Numbered from the stretch's first letter, positions 1-6,206 are shown. The stretch: DNA of 6,311 nucleotides from Oscillospiraceae bacterium (GCA_900762805.1 CAAFHY010000181.1:1-6311), one strand, 5' to 3'. The notes: generated from the sequence alone by a model not told the origin. Made by a program: numbers and translations.

Positions 1-264
1 GATTCCGACGCTGCAATCCGGCACGTCGATCAAATTGGCCTTGCCCATATCTCGCCAGCCCATAATGCGGACGGCTATCGAAACGGTCTTCCCCTCGTAC
101 TGTTCATAGGCCGACCGGATAAGGCCGGAATGGCAGTCGGCGTCATAGGATGTAACAGCAAACGGGTCTCTCCCGGCAGCCTTCCGGCGGGCCAGCTTTT
201 CCTTGCGGATGGCAACAAGCTCATTCTCATTCAGCTCCGGGCGCTGTGACGGATGGTTTTCCAT
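1..264 (-). CDS. lysS: Lysyl-tRNA synthetase, class II (N-terminal 88 codons, cut by window edge)
   Basis: LysRS charges tRNA-Lys with lysine in the cytoplasm. Only the first 88 residues are present; the frame is open at base 1. The translation starts MENHPSQRPELNENE and continues through the charged helix IRKEKLARRKAAGRDPF. It then enters the start of the OB-fold anticodon-binding domain (EGKTVSIAVRIMGWRDMGKA, about residues 58-77). This order (ELN..., RxEKL, G-x-DPF, then G-x-x-V-x-x-A-x-RIM and MGKA) is the usual beginning of bacterial class II LysRS. The catalytic domain lies outside the window. The ATG at 262-264 was chosen because an AGGA-type ribosome binding site (about 276-279) precedes it. 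The position directly after greA matches a common Firmicutes gene order. An intrinsic terminator separates the two genes and no clear lysS promoter is visible, so expression may depend on readthrough. The stretch after MGKA is less typical, so the call rests on N-terminal similarity and synteny. Confidence 0.85.
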   Translation of the reverse strand, partial: MENHPSQRPELNENELVAIRKEKLARRKAAGRDPFAVTSYDADCHSGLIRSAYEQYEGKTVSIAVRIMGWRDMGKANLIDVPDCSVGI

Positions 265-290
265 GTTTTTCTCTTTCCTTTCTGTGTCTT

Positions 291-307
291 GCCGCCGCAC
301 GGGCGGC
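291..307 (-). other. GC-only hairpin in the greA-lysS gap
   Basis: A perfect 6-bp stem (GCCGCC / GGCGGC) closes a 5-base loop. It lies between the greA terminator and the lysS ribosome binding site. No T-run follows on the minus strand, so it is not an intrinsic terminator in that direction. In a readthrough transcript it would form a hairpin a short way upstream of the lysS ribosome binding site. A regulatory role is inference only. Confidence 0.35.
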
Positions 308-310
308 CTT

Positions 311-344
311 AAAACAAAAATGCGGGAACATGACCGTTCCCGCA
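311..344 (-). terminator. Rho-independent terminator after greA
   Basis: A perfect 9-bp stem (TGCGGGAAC at 321-329 with GTTCCCGCA at 336-344) closes a 6-base loop. On the minus strand it is followed immediately by TTTTTGTTTT (311-320). It begins 16 bases past the greA stop codon and is a textbook intrinsic terminator. On the plus strand no T-run follows, so it acts in the greA direction. Confidence 0.93.
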
Positions 345-359
345 TACTGTCGTTCTGGG

Positions 360-848
360 TCAAAGGACCGCTTTTTCGATATTGAGGATCATATAGTGCG
401 CGGTGTGGCCGCCCGGCAGCTCGATGAGGGCCGTCTCGCCCTTGTGCTTGCCGATCAGCCCCTTGCCGATGGGCGACTCATCCGATATCTTGTCGGCAAA
501 CGGGTCGGACTCGGTGGCGCCGACGATGGTAAGCGTTTCCTCCCGGCCGGTGTCGGTGTTGCGGACCCTGACAGTGGTGTAGGAGCTGACGCGCTCGGTG
601 GTGATCTCGTCCTCATTGAGGACACGGGCTGTTTTGAGCACAGCCTCTATCTCGGCGATCTGGGCTTCGATGATGCCCTGCTCGTTTTTGGCTTCGTCGT
701 ACTCGCTGTTTTCGGAAAGGTCGCCGTAGGACAGCGCCACCTTGATGCGCTCGGCGATCTCCTTGCGCTTGACCAGCTTGAGCTGCTCCAGCTCTTTTTC
801 AAGCGATTCGATTTTTTCTTTTGTCAGGATGCTTTCTTTCAGTTCCAT
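360..848 (-). CDS. greA: Transcription elongation factor GreA
   Basis: GreA enters the secondary channel of RNA polymerase and stimulates cleavage of backtracked transcripts, rescuing stalled complexes. The 162-residue length fits the family (about 158). Residues 1-75 form the antiparallel coiled coil. Its tip carries the signature GDLSENSEYDEAK (42-54), including the acidic pair D43 and E46, equivalent to D41 and E44 of E. coli GreA. Residues about 80-162 form the FKBP-like C-terminal domain, with the conserved SPIGKGLIGKHKGE segment (125-138) and the ELPGG turn. The ATG at 846-848 has an AGAGG ribosome binding site (858-862) nine bases upstream. The gene has its own consensus promoter (889-917) and its own terminator, so it can be transcribed alone. 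lysS follows. The key acidic residues are intact and nothing suggests damage. Confidence 0.98.
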   Translation of the reverse strand: MELKESILTKEKIESLEKELEQLKLVKRKEIAERIKVALSYGDLSENSEYDEAKNEQGIIEAQIAEIEAVLKTARVLNEDEITTERVSSYTTVRVRNTDTGREETLTIVGATESDPFADKISDESPIGKGLIGKHKGETALIELPGGHTAHYMILNIEKAVL

Positions 849-888
849 ACGCTATGGCCTCTTTTCTTATTGTCACATACCGCTGATT

Positions 889-917
889 ATTATAATAAAT
901 CGGAGGGCGGGTGTCAA
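889..917 (-). promoter_or_regulatory. Perfect-consensus sigma-A promoter of greA
   Basis: Read on the minus strand, TTGACA (912-917) is followed by a 17-base spacer and TATAAT (889-894). All twelve hexamer positions and the spacing match the housekeeping consensus. The predicted start of transcription is near 882, giving a leader of about 34 bases that contains the AGAGG ribosome binding site. The -35 box begins only 6 bases past the upstream terminator-like hairpin. Confidence 0.92.
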
Positions 918-923
918 GATGAT

Positions 924-947
924 AAATGGGCGGCAAGCCGCCCATTT
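924..947 (-). terminator. Terminator-like hairpin ending the fts/S41 operon
   Basis: AAATGGGCGG (924-933) and CCGCCCATTT (938-947) form a perfect 10-bp stem around a CAAG/CTTG loop. It lies 76 bases past the S41 stop codon. On the minus strand the 3' tail is ATTTATCATC, only moderately T-rich. On the plus strand the tail is ATTTTTC, so the element could work in both directions. No gene reads into it on the plus strand. It is best read as the end of the minus-strand operon, insulating the greA promoter. Confidence 0.65.
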
Positions 948-955
948 TTCCGCCG

Positions 956-1023
956 CCCCGGACGGTTCGAACCGCCCGACCGGGCGCTCCCAAAGCAGGG
1001 CGGCGCAAGCCGGCTGTCCGGGG
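956..1023 (-). other. GC-rich structured 3' untranslated region
   Basis: This stretch directly follows the S41 stop codon. Its ends are complementary over 8 bp (CCCCGGAC at 956-963 with GTCCGGGG at 1016-1023). Inside lie the 12-base palindrome CGGTTCGAACCG (963-974) and a small GCCCG/CGGGC hairpin (974-985). A competing pairing is possible between 951-958 and 998-1005. It contains no reading frame of note. It may protect the 3' end of the operon transcript or be a vestigial element; its function is unknown. Confidence 0.4.
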
Positions 1024-2241
1024 CTATTGGGCCTGACCGCCCATCAGGGCGCGCAGCACCGTGACAGCGCGGGCGTACTGGGCATCGGTCGAATCGGAAG
1101 GCTCGGCGTAATCGGTCAGCAGTGCGGCGTCGCGCGCCACAACATAGTCGGGCGCCACGCCCGTCTCATTGAAGGCGCCTGAAATGGGCGCCAGCAGCAC
1201 CGAGTTGGAAACGGCGACGGCCGAGCCGTCCTCCAGCGCCAGGATGTTCTGATAGGTGCCGTGACCGACCGTTGTCACACCGATGACGGGGGCGGCCTTG
1301 ACATCGCGCAGGACAGCGGCAAACAGCTCTCCCATATACTCGGTCTTTTCATTGACCAGCACCGCGACGGGGATCTCAGAGCCGGTGCCGTCCGACGAGC
1401 CGAGGATGCGGGTAGTGCCGCCGCGGTACTCGGCCTCGGCAAGGGTGCGCACCGTCGGCACCAGCTGATTGATGATATTGATAACATTTTCGACAGAATC
1501 ATAGCCGATGCGGTTGGAGCGCACATCGACGATGAGGCCGCGGATATCCTGCCGCTGCATAGCCTCAAAGACCTTGCGGAACTGGTCGGGCGCAACATCG
1601 CTGAAGCTGAGGATGCGGATATAGCCGATGTCGTTTCCCATGATATAGCTGTGAACGACGGGGTCGTCAAGCTTTTGCATGGTGAGATCCGCTACGATGG
1701 CCTTGCCGTCGCGGTTGATCTGAAACTTCAGAGTGGTGCCCTCCGACACGTTCATGGCCTCGGACAGCTCATCATAGTTTGTGTTGCTGGCGGTCAGCTC
1801 GTCGATGCCGGCGACGATATCGCCCTCCTTCAGCCCGGCCACGGCGGCCGGCAAATTGGGCGCGACGGCGCGGATCTCCATATAGCCGAGGGTGTTCTGC
1901 TCAACACGGATGCCGAAGCTGAGCGCCTGCCCCTCCTGCACCGACTTGGAGGCGGCATATTCCGCCGCCGTCAGATAGGCGCAGTATTTGTCGCTGAGTC
2001 CGCTGATGTAACCGCTGATGGTCTTATCCTCCAGCGCGTTGTCGTCGATCTCGCCGTAGTAGGACTCGCGCACCAGCGAATCGATCTCGCTGATCTTGTC
2101 GTACATAACGGCGCGCTCGCGGTAGCTCGACACGCGCCGGTTGAACAGGCGCATCGAAAAGATCATGGCCGCGGCGAAGGTGATGGTCATAAACAGTATG
2201 ACGATAGCCGCCATGAGGCCGACTGAAATTCGTTTATTCAT
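1024..2241 (-). CDS. Membrane-anchored S41 (CtpA-like) PDZ protein, predicted catalytically inactive
   Basis: S41 C-terminal processing peptidases are extracytoplasmic serine proteases with a Ser-Lys dyad and a PDZ domain. This 405-residue protein has the family layout. It has an N-terminal membrane anchor (about 8-30), a helical segment with the LSDKYCAYL motif (about 82-90), a PDZ domain (about 108-190, core GLKEGDIVAGI), and a tail domain with LIVDVRSN (236-243) and TGVAPDYVV. The nucleophile motif normally reads like NEGSASASE but here is NEKTEYMGE, putting Tyr302 at the Ser position. The Lys motif, normally GKGxxQ, is GHGTYQ, putting His327 at the Lys position. The 25-residue spacing and Gln331 match B. 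subtilis CtpB (S309, K334, Q338). The DRNNPGG-type motif is also degraded. The protein therefore looks like a pseudoprotease, perhaps a scaffold. The ATG at 2239-2241 was chosen because GGGAG (2253-2257) precedes it and the anchor follows at once; the frame stays open further upstream, into the hydrolase gene. It lies 19 bases after the hydrolase gene. Confidence 0.9.
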   Translation of the reverse strand: MNKRISVGLMAAIVILFMTITFAAAMIFSMRLFNRRVSSYRERAVMYDKISEIDSLVRESYYGEIDDNALEDKTISGYISGLSDKYCAYLTAAEYAASKSVQEGQALSFGIRVEQNTLGYMEIRAVAPNLPAAVAGLKEGDIVAGIDELTASNTNYDELSEAMNVSEGTTLKFQINRDGKAIVADLTMQKLDDPVVHSYIMGNDIGYIRILSFSDVAPDQFRKVFEAMQRQDIRGLIVDVRSNRIGYDSVENVINIINQLVPTVRTLAEAEYRGGTTRILGSSDGTGSEIPVAVLVNEKTEYMGELFAAVLRDVKAAPVIGVTTVGHGTYQNILALEDGSAVAVSNSVLLAPISGAFNETGVAPDYVVARDAALLTDYAEPSDSTDAQYARAVTVLRALMGGQAQ

Positions 2242-2260
2242 AGTAAATGCTTCTCCCGTA

Positions 2261-3433
2261 TCACTGCGGCGGCGTGACATAATCCAGCGGGTTCTTGTCA
2301 TAACCGTTCAGATAAACGCTGAAATGCAGATGCGGGCCGCTGGAATTGCCCGATGAGCCGACCTCGCCGATCTTATCGCCCTGATAGACGGTCGAGCCTT
2401 TCTTGACCGAGATGCTGCTGAGGTGGGCATAGACGGTGGAAAGCCCGCCGCCGTGGTTGATGATGACATAGATGCCGTAGCCCGTCGTGGTATATTCTGC
2501 CTTGACGACGGTGCCGGTGGCGCTGGCATAGACAGGCTTGCCGTAGATATTCCAGCCGGAGATGTCGATGCCGCGGTGGAAATCATAACTGGCGCCCGTT
2601 ACAGGGTGCGTGCGGTAGCCGTAGCCGTAGGTAATGCCGGAATAGCCCCGCAGCGGCCAGATAAAATCGCCGTCATAGGCGCCGCCCTGGTCGCGTGAGA
2701 GGCGGCGGATCTCATCCTCCACCTCCTGGAAGGCCTGCTTGGCGCTGTCATACTCGGCCTGCTTGGCCGAACGCAGCGCCTCCTGCTCGCTGAGCGCGCT
2801 GTTTTCCTCAACCAGCAGCTGCGCCATCTCGTTGTAGGCCGAATCAAGCTCCTTCTTTTCGGCCTCCAGGACCGTGAGCTGCTTTTCGATCTCGGCCTTC
2901 TTCTCCTCCAGCTCCTGCTTCTGCTGCTTGAGCCGGCTGATCAGGTCGGTATCGTGGCGCGAGATGCGGCGCAGCGCCTCAATGTTGTTGAAATAGTCGG
3001 ACAGGGTGCGCGAGCGCAGAAAGACGGCCAGCATATTGTCGTCGTTGGTCATATAGATGGCGCGCAGACGCTGCTTGAGCAGCTCGTAGGTATCATCGAT
3101 ATCGCGCTGGAGCTGGTCGCACTCCTCCTGGAGACGGGCGAGATCCTTTTCGGTGATGTCGATGGTCTCGCGGCAGATGTCGATCTGCTTGCTCACGTTG
3201 GCGATGCGCGCCTGAAGCGTTTTGATGCGCTCCTTGATGCGGGCCTGCTCGTTGGTGATCGAGGTGATCTGGCGGTTCATTTCCTCCATCTGCTGCTGGA
3301 GGTCGCGGCGCTGCTGCTTGAGGTCGTCAAGCCCGTCGTCGGCGTGGGCCGGAAGGCCCGGCGCGAAGAAAAAGATCGCCGCGATCAGCACCAGTGCCAG
3401 CACGGCCTTTCCCCAGTGAAGAAGCTGATTCAT
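2261..3433 (-). CDS. Secreted coiled-coil M23 peptidoglycan endopeptidase (EnvC-type FtsEX partner)
   Basis: This is a predicted cell-wall hydrolase that cuts peptide cross-links outside the membrane. The 390-residue protein has a signal peptide (1-31, likely cleaved after PAHA). Long coiled coils follow (about 33-245), with a break around RLRAIYMTNDD...LSDYFNNIEALRRI (about 122-157). That segment resembles the conserved hinge region of EnvC, which contacts FtsX and restrains the enzyme. The C-terminal M23/LytM domain (about 255-388) keeps every key residue: His286 and Asp290 (HRGID), His337 (YAHLS), and His368 and His370 (GPHLHF). It should therefore be an active metallopeptidase, unlike degenerate E. 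coli EnvC, which only activates amidases. The ATG at 3431-3433 is preferred over the GTG at 3457 and the ATG at 3442, because only it sits at a workable distance from AAGGAGGG (3444-3451). It directly follows ftsX, so FtsEX is the likely regulator of its activity. Confidence 0.94.
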   Translation of the reverse strand: MNQLLHWGKAVLALVLIAAIFFFAPGLPAHADDGLDDLKQQRRDLQQQMEEMNRQITSITNEQARIKERIKTLQARIANVSKQIDICRETIDITEKDLARLQEECDQLQRDIDDTYELLKQRLRAIYMTNDDNMLAVFLRSRTLSDYFNNIEALRRISRHDTDLISRLKQQKQELEEKKAEIEKQLTVLEAEKKELDSAYNEMAQLLVEENSALSEQEALRSAKQAEYDSAKQAFQEVEDEIRRLSRDQGGAYDGDFIWPLRGYSGITYGYGYRTHPVTGASYDFHRGIDISGWNIYGKPVYASATGTVVKAEYTTTGYGIYVIINHGGGLSTVYAHLSSISVKKGSTVYQGDKIGEVGSSGNSSGPHLHFSVYLNGYDKNPLDYVTPPQ

Positions 3434-3443
3434 GATAAGCATA

Positions 3444-3451
3444 CCCTCCTT
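3444..3451 (-). promoter_or_regulatory. Ribosome binding site of the M23 gene, overlapping the ftsX stop codon
   Basis: AAGGAGGG, a near-complete complement of the 16S rRNA tail, shares bases with the ftsX TAA stop (3450-3452). It lies 10 bases before the ATG at 3431-3433. The ATG at 3440-3442 is only one base away and the GTG at 3455-3457 lies upstream of it, so this site decides the start. The arrangement suggests that ribosomes finishing ftsX can reload on the hydrolase gene. Confidence 0.85.
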
Positions 3452-4349
3452 AAACACGCAGGTATTTTCTCATGGAAGCGGTGCTGGCGACCGAGCCGAG
3501 AAAAACGCCGAATACGACGTTGTAGGCCAGCAAGTAATACCATATTTTATTGAACGGCACCCCGGCGATAAACGAGGCTATCATCGCCATATCCGATGAG
3601 GCCGACATGGATCCGATCAGCGCGTAGATGCCGAAAACCACAAGGAAGGCCAGCAGCGCGGCGACAAGGCCGATGGTGGCGCCCTCTACCCGGAAGGGCA
3701 GGCGGATAAAGCGGTTGGTGGCGCCGACGTACTTCATGATACTGATCTCGCGGCGGCGGGCAAACACCGACATACGGATGGCGTTGGAAATGACGACGAC
3801 CGAGACAACGACCAGAATGGCCGCGATGGCGCCCCCGACGATGAGCAGCGCACGGCCAAGGTTCGAAAGCGTATCGGCCACATCAAGCAGCGCGCGCACC
3901 TCCAGCACGCCCGGCAGCTTTTCAATGGCGGCCACGGTGTCCTTCATGTAACGGCTGCTCTGCAGCGTGACGGTGTAGGAGGCCGGCAGGAAATCGGGAT
4001 CAAGCCCCTCAAGCAGCTCGGCGTCGTCGCCCAGCGACTGCCTGACCTGCTCAAACGCCTGCTCCTTGGAGGTAAAGCTGAGCTCGGCCACGCCCTCCAG
4101 CCCCTTGAGGCTGTCGCGCAGCGACAGGACGCCGGCGTCGTCAAGCTCGTCCTGAATATAAACAGTTATCTCGTTGCGGCTTTCGACGGTGCCGAACATA
4201 TCGGCGACGCCCAGCCCGACGATGCCGGCCAGGCCGGTCACGATGAGGCAGGCCGACAGGATGCCGACCGAGGCAATGGTCATGAGGCGGTTGAGCCAAA
4301 GGCTCTGGAAGCCGTGCTTGACAAGATAGTTGAAGCTGCTGGCTCTCAT
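3450..4349 (-). CDS. ftsX: Cell division ABC-type transmembrane protein FtsX
   Basis: FtsX is the membrane subunit of FtsEX. It does not transport a substrate but passes ATP-driven movement to an extracellular hydrolase or its activator. The 299 residues show the family topology. There is a cytoplasmic start with the conserved HGFQSLWLNRLMTIASVG region (12-29) and a first membrane span (about 22-48). The extracellular loop (about 50-165) has the ITVYIQDEL and LPASYTVTL strands and the ALLDVADTLSNL stretch. Three further spans follow at about 166-190, 224-246 and 270-292. The ARRREISIMKYVGATNRFIR segment (197-216) is the typical cytoplasmic loop that couples to FtsE. The ATG overlaps the ftsE stop codon (ATGA), and a GGGGAGGG ribosome binding site lies inside the end of ftsE. 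The large loop would be the docking site for the coiled coils of the M23 protein encoded next. No defects are visible. Confidence 0.97.
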   Translation of the reverse strand: MRASSFNYLVKHGFQSLWLNRLMTIASVGILSACLIVTGLAGIVGLGVADMFGTVESRNEITVYIQDELDDAGVLSLRDSLKGLEGVAELSFTSKEQAFEQVRQSLGDDAELLEGLDPDFLPASYTVTLQSSRYMKDTVAAIEKLPGVLEVRALLDVADTLSNLGRALLIVGGAIAAILVVVSVVVISNAIRMSVFARRREISIMKYVGATNRFIRLPFRVEGATIGLVAALLAFLVVFGIYALIGSMSASSDMAMIASFIAGVPFNKIWYYLLAYNVVFGVFLGSVASTASMRKYLRV

Positions 4350-5020
4350 TGTGCATCCCTCCCCGTGTCGGATACGATGCGGCCGTCCTTCAGCTCAACG
4401 ACACGCTTGCCGAATTCCCTGGCCAGTCCGACCTCGTGCGTAACAACGACCACCGTCGTGCCCAGCCTGTTGATGGCCTCAAGCAGCTCCATGATCTCGT
4501 AGCTCAGCTCCGGGTCGATGTTGCCGGTCGGCTCGTCGGCGATGATGATGTTGGGGTTGTGTACCAGCGCGCGGGCCAGCGCTACGCGCTGCTGCTCGCC
4601 GCCCGAAAGCTCGTCCGGGTAATCGTTCTCCTTGCCGGTGAGCCCCATCAGCCCCAGCACATAGGGCACCCGCTTTTTGATATCGGCCGTGCCGATGTTG
4701 GTGACGTGCATGGCAAAGGCGATGTTTTCATAGGCCGTCATGGTCGGGATGAGGCGGAAATCCTGAAACACCACGCCGAGCGTGCGGCGCAGATAGGGGA
4801 TCTTGCGGTTCTTCATTTTGACAAGATCGTAGCCGTTGACGATAACACTGCCGGAATTGGGCTTTTCCTCGCGCAGCATCGTTTTGATGAGGGTGCTCTT
4901 GCCGGCGCCCGAATGGCCGATGATGAACACGAATTCGCCCTTGTCGATAAAGAGATCGACCCCATTGAGCGCGTGAACGCCGTTAGGGTAGGTCTTGACT
5001 ACATTTTTCAGTTCGATCAT
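4346..5020 (-). CDS. ftsE: Cell division ATP-binding protein FtsE
   Basis: FtsE is the cytoplasmic ATPase of FtsEX and drives the cycle that switches wall hydrolases on at the division or elongation site. The 224-residue length is typical. All ABC ATPase motifs are intact: Walker [10 protein letters not shown] (35-43), Q-loop Gln86 within [10 protein letters not shown], signature LSGGEQQR (138-145), Walker B IIIADEP (158-164) with catalytic Glu163, and the switch His195 in VVTHE. The FQDFRL sequence and the TGNIDPELS stretch after Walker B are characteristic of FtsE rather than of general transporters. The ATG at 5018-5020 follows an AGGAGG ribosome binding site (5028-5033) by seven bases. 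The gene overlaps ftsX by 4 bases, which suggests translational coupling and matched amounts. It lies 73 bases downstream of the regulator gene, with no terminator seen in between. Confidence 0.98.
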   Translation of the reverse strand: MIELKNVVKTYPNGVHALNGVDLFIDKGEFVFIIGHSGAGKSTLIKTMLREEKPNSGSVIVNGYDLVKMKNRKIPYLRRTLGVVFQDFRLIPTMTAYENIAFAMHVTNIGTADIKKRVPYVLGLMGLTGKENDYPDELSGGEQQRVALARALVHNPNIIIADEPTGNIDPELSYEIMELLEAINRLGTTVVVVTHEVGLAREFGKRVVELKDGRIVSDTGRDAQ

Positions 5021-5059
5021 TGAAGAGCCTCCTGGTGGCTCATAGACTTAACAGCGACG

Positions 5060-5075
5060 GCCGGCAGATGCCGGC
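5060..5075 (-). other. Short hairpin between the regulator gene and ftsE
   Basis: GCCGGC (5060-5065) and GCCGGC (5070-5075) form a 6-bp stem with a 4-base loop inside the 73-base gap 5021-5093. No T-run follows on the minus strand, so it is at best a weak terminator or pause site. No convincing -35/-10 pair was found in this gap. Cotranscription of the regulator with ftsEX is therefore the simpler reading. Confidence 0.35.
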
Positions 5076-5093
5076 TGGCTTATTTTGCAGGGT

Positions 5094-6176
5094 TCAGTAT
5101 TTGGTGGGATTGGCGTCAAGATACTTCTTGACCATCAGCGCCACTTCAAAGACGATGGCCTCCTCGAAATTGCGCAGGTCGAGGCCGGTCAGCTTCTTGA
5201 TCTTTTCAAGACGGTAGACCAACGTGTTGCGATGTACGAACAGGCCGCGGGAGGTCTCCGACACGTTGAGATTGTTTTCAAAAAAGTGCTGGATGGTGAA
5301 CAGCGTCTCCTGATCGAGCGAATCCATCGAGCCGCGCTTGAACACCTCGCTGAGGAAGGTCTCGCACAGGGTAATGGGCAGATGGTAGATGAGGCGTGCA
5401 ATGCCGAGGCGCGAATAGTTGACGACATTCTGCTCGGTATAGAACACCTTGCCGACCTCCAGCGCCGTCTGCGCCTCCTTGAAGGAGGTGGCGATGTCGC
5501 GGATAGAATCGACGCAGGTGCCGATGCCGGCCCCTACGCGGGTGTAGCGGTCGTTTTCAAGGATATCGACCAGCGAATCGGCGAGATTTTCGAGATCCTT
5601 GGCCTCGACGCCGGGGCGCACCTCCTTGACGACGGCAAGGTCGGTATCGCTGACGTTGAAAACAAAGTCCTTGTTCTTTTCGGGGAAGAGAGCCGAAACC
5701 GTCTCATAGGCAGCCGTGACCGACCCGCGCGACAGGCGCAGGATGATGACGGCGCGGCTGACGTCAGCCGCCAGATGCAGCTCGCGCGCCTTGGCGTAAA
5801 TATCGCCCGGCATGATGTTGTCGAGCGCGACATTCTTGACGAAGTTGCACTTGTCATAGCGCTCGTCATAAAAGCGGCGGACATTCTCCACCGCAATGAG
5901 CGCCAGCGAGACATAGCGGGGCGCGTCGGCATCCTCACCGCGCACGAACAGATAAAGCCCGCATTTCTTAGCCGGATCGAGAACATGATAGGTATCGCCG
6001 CTGTAGGTGAACAGCTCACGATCGCCCGCCGCCAACAGCACGTCGCGCCGCAGCTGGCCGATCAGCTCCTCATCACTGCTGGCGATAACGATCCCCTGCT
6101 CGTCAAGGATGCCGACCTCACGGCCGATCGCCTTCTTCATATCCAGAACCGCATTTTGTAGAACATTGTCAGCCAT
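5094..6176 (-). CDS. CdaR/PucR-type transcriptional regulator
   Basis: This is a 360-residue predicted DNA-binding regulator. Residues 1 to about 100 resemble the sugar-diacid-recognition domain of CdaR, with the VGILDEQGIVIASSDEELIG segment (21-40). A middle domain (about 105-245) resembles the GGDEF-like CdaR module and lacks a GGDEF cyclase motif. The C-terminal PucR-type helix-turn-helix (about 287-353) has the typical core VSETSRGLFVHRNTLVYRLEKI (305-326), followed by TGLDLRNFEEA. The ligand is unknown; characterised relatives respond to small carbon or nitrogen compounds, and calling it a diacid sensor would be inference. The ATG at 6174-6176 was chosen because GGAGG (6182-6186) lies 5 bases upstream. 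The frame stays open upstream to about 6308, but that stretch contains the promoter. It is the first gene ahead of ftsEX and may control its own operon. The family call is solid, the target is not. Confidence 0.88.
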   Translation of the reverse strand: MADNVLQNAVLDMKKAIGREVGILDEQGIVIASSDEELIGQLRRDVLLAAGDRELFTYSGDTYHVLDPAKKCGLYLFVRGEDADAPRYVSLALIAVENVRRFYDERYDKCNFVKNVALDNIMPGDIYAKARELHLAADVSRAVIILRLSRGSVTAAYETVSALFPEKNKDFVFNVSDTDLAVVKEVRPGVEAKDLENLADSLVDILENDRYTRVGAGIGTCVDSIRDIATSFKEAQTALEVGKVFYTEQNVVNYSRLGIARLIYHLPITLCETFLSEVFKRGSMDSLDQETLFTIQHFFENNLNVSETSRGLFVHRNTLVYRLEKIKKLTGLDLRNFEEAIVFEVALMVKKYLDANPTKY

Positions 6177-6193
6177 ATAAGCCTCCGTTTTTT

Positions 6194-6206
6194 CGTCATT
6201 TTGACG
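6194..6206 (-). promoter_or_regulatory. Small inverted repeat in the regulator leader
   Basis: CGTCA (6194-6198) and TGACG (6202-6206) flank three bases, about 8 bases upstream of the GGAGG ribosome binding site. In DNA it could be a small operator half-site pair downstream of the start of transcription. In RNA it could be a 5-bp hairpin. Either role is speculative. Confidence 0.3.

Noticed and set aside
265..359. T-box riboswitch controlling lysS.
   Set aside because: The gap is only 95 bases and lacks the conserved T-box sequence. The hairpin with its T-run is explained as the greA terminator.
956..1023. tRNA-like look: a GGTTCGAACC T-loop-like motif inside complementary ends on the minus strand.
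   Set aside because: The T-stem fails at its second pair, the 68-base length is too short, no sound D-arm or anticodon arm forms, no CCA is present, and the element abuts a stop codon. The palindrome explains the motif.
246..1064. Plus-strand open frame running across lysS, greA and the intergenic region.
   Set aside because: It crosses a terminator, a promoter and two real genes and shows no coherent protein signature.
1261..2226. Long plus-strand open frame opposite the S41 gene.
   Set aside because: It is low-complexity, rich in D, A, G and H as expected of an antisense frame, with no domain. The minus strand encodes a recognisable PDZ/S41 protein.
2242..2301. Upstream start extending the S41 protein by 20 residues.
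   Set aside because: The extension overlaps the end of the hydrolase gene and is Arg-rich. The ribosome binding site at 2253-2257 and the membrane anchor support the start at 2241.
5021..5093. Separate ftsE promoter in the gap after the regulator gene.
   Set aside because: Weak A/T-rich pieces such as TTAAGT are present, but no -35/-10 pair with 16-18 base spacing could be assembled.
5085..6161. Long plus-strand open frame opposite the regulator gene.
   Set aside because: Its composition is that of an antisense shadow of a GC-rich gene. It has no recognisable domain, and the minus-strand protein has clear family motifs.
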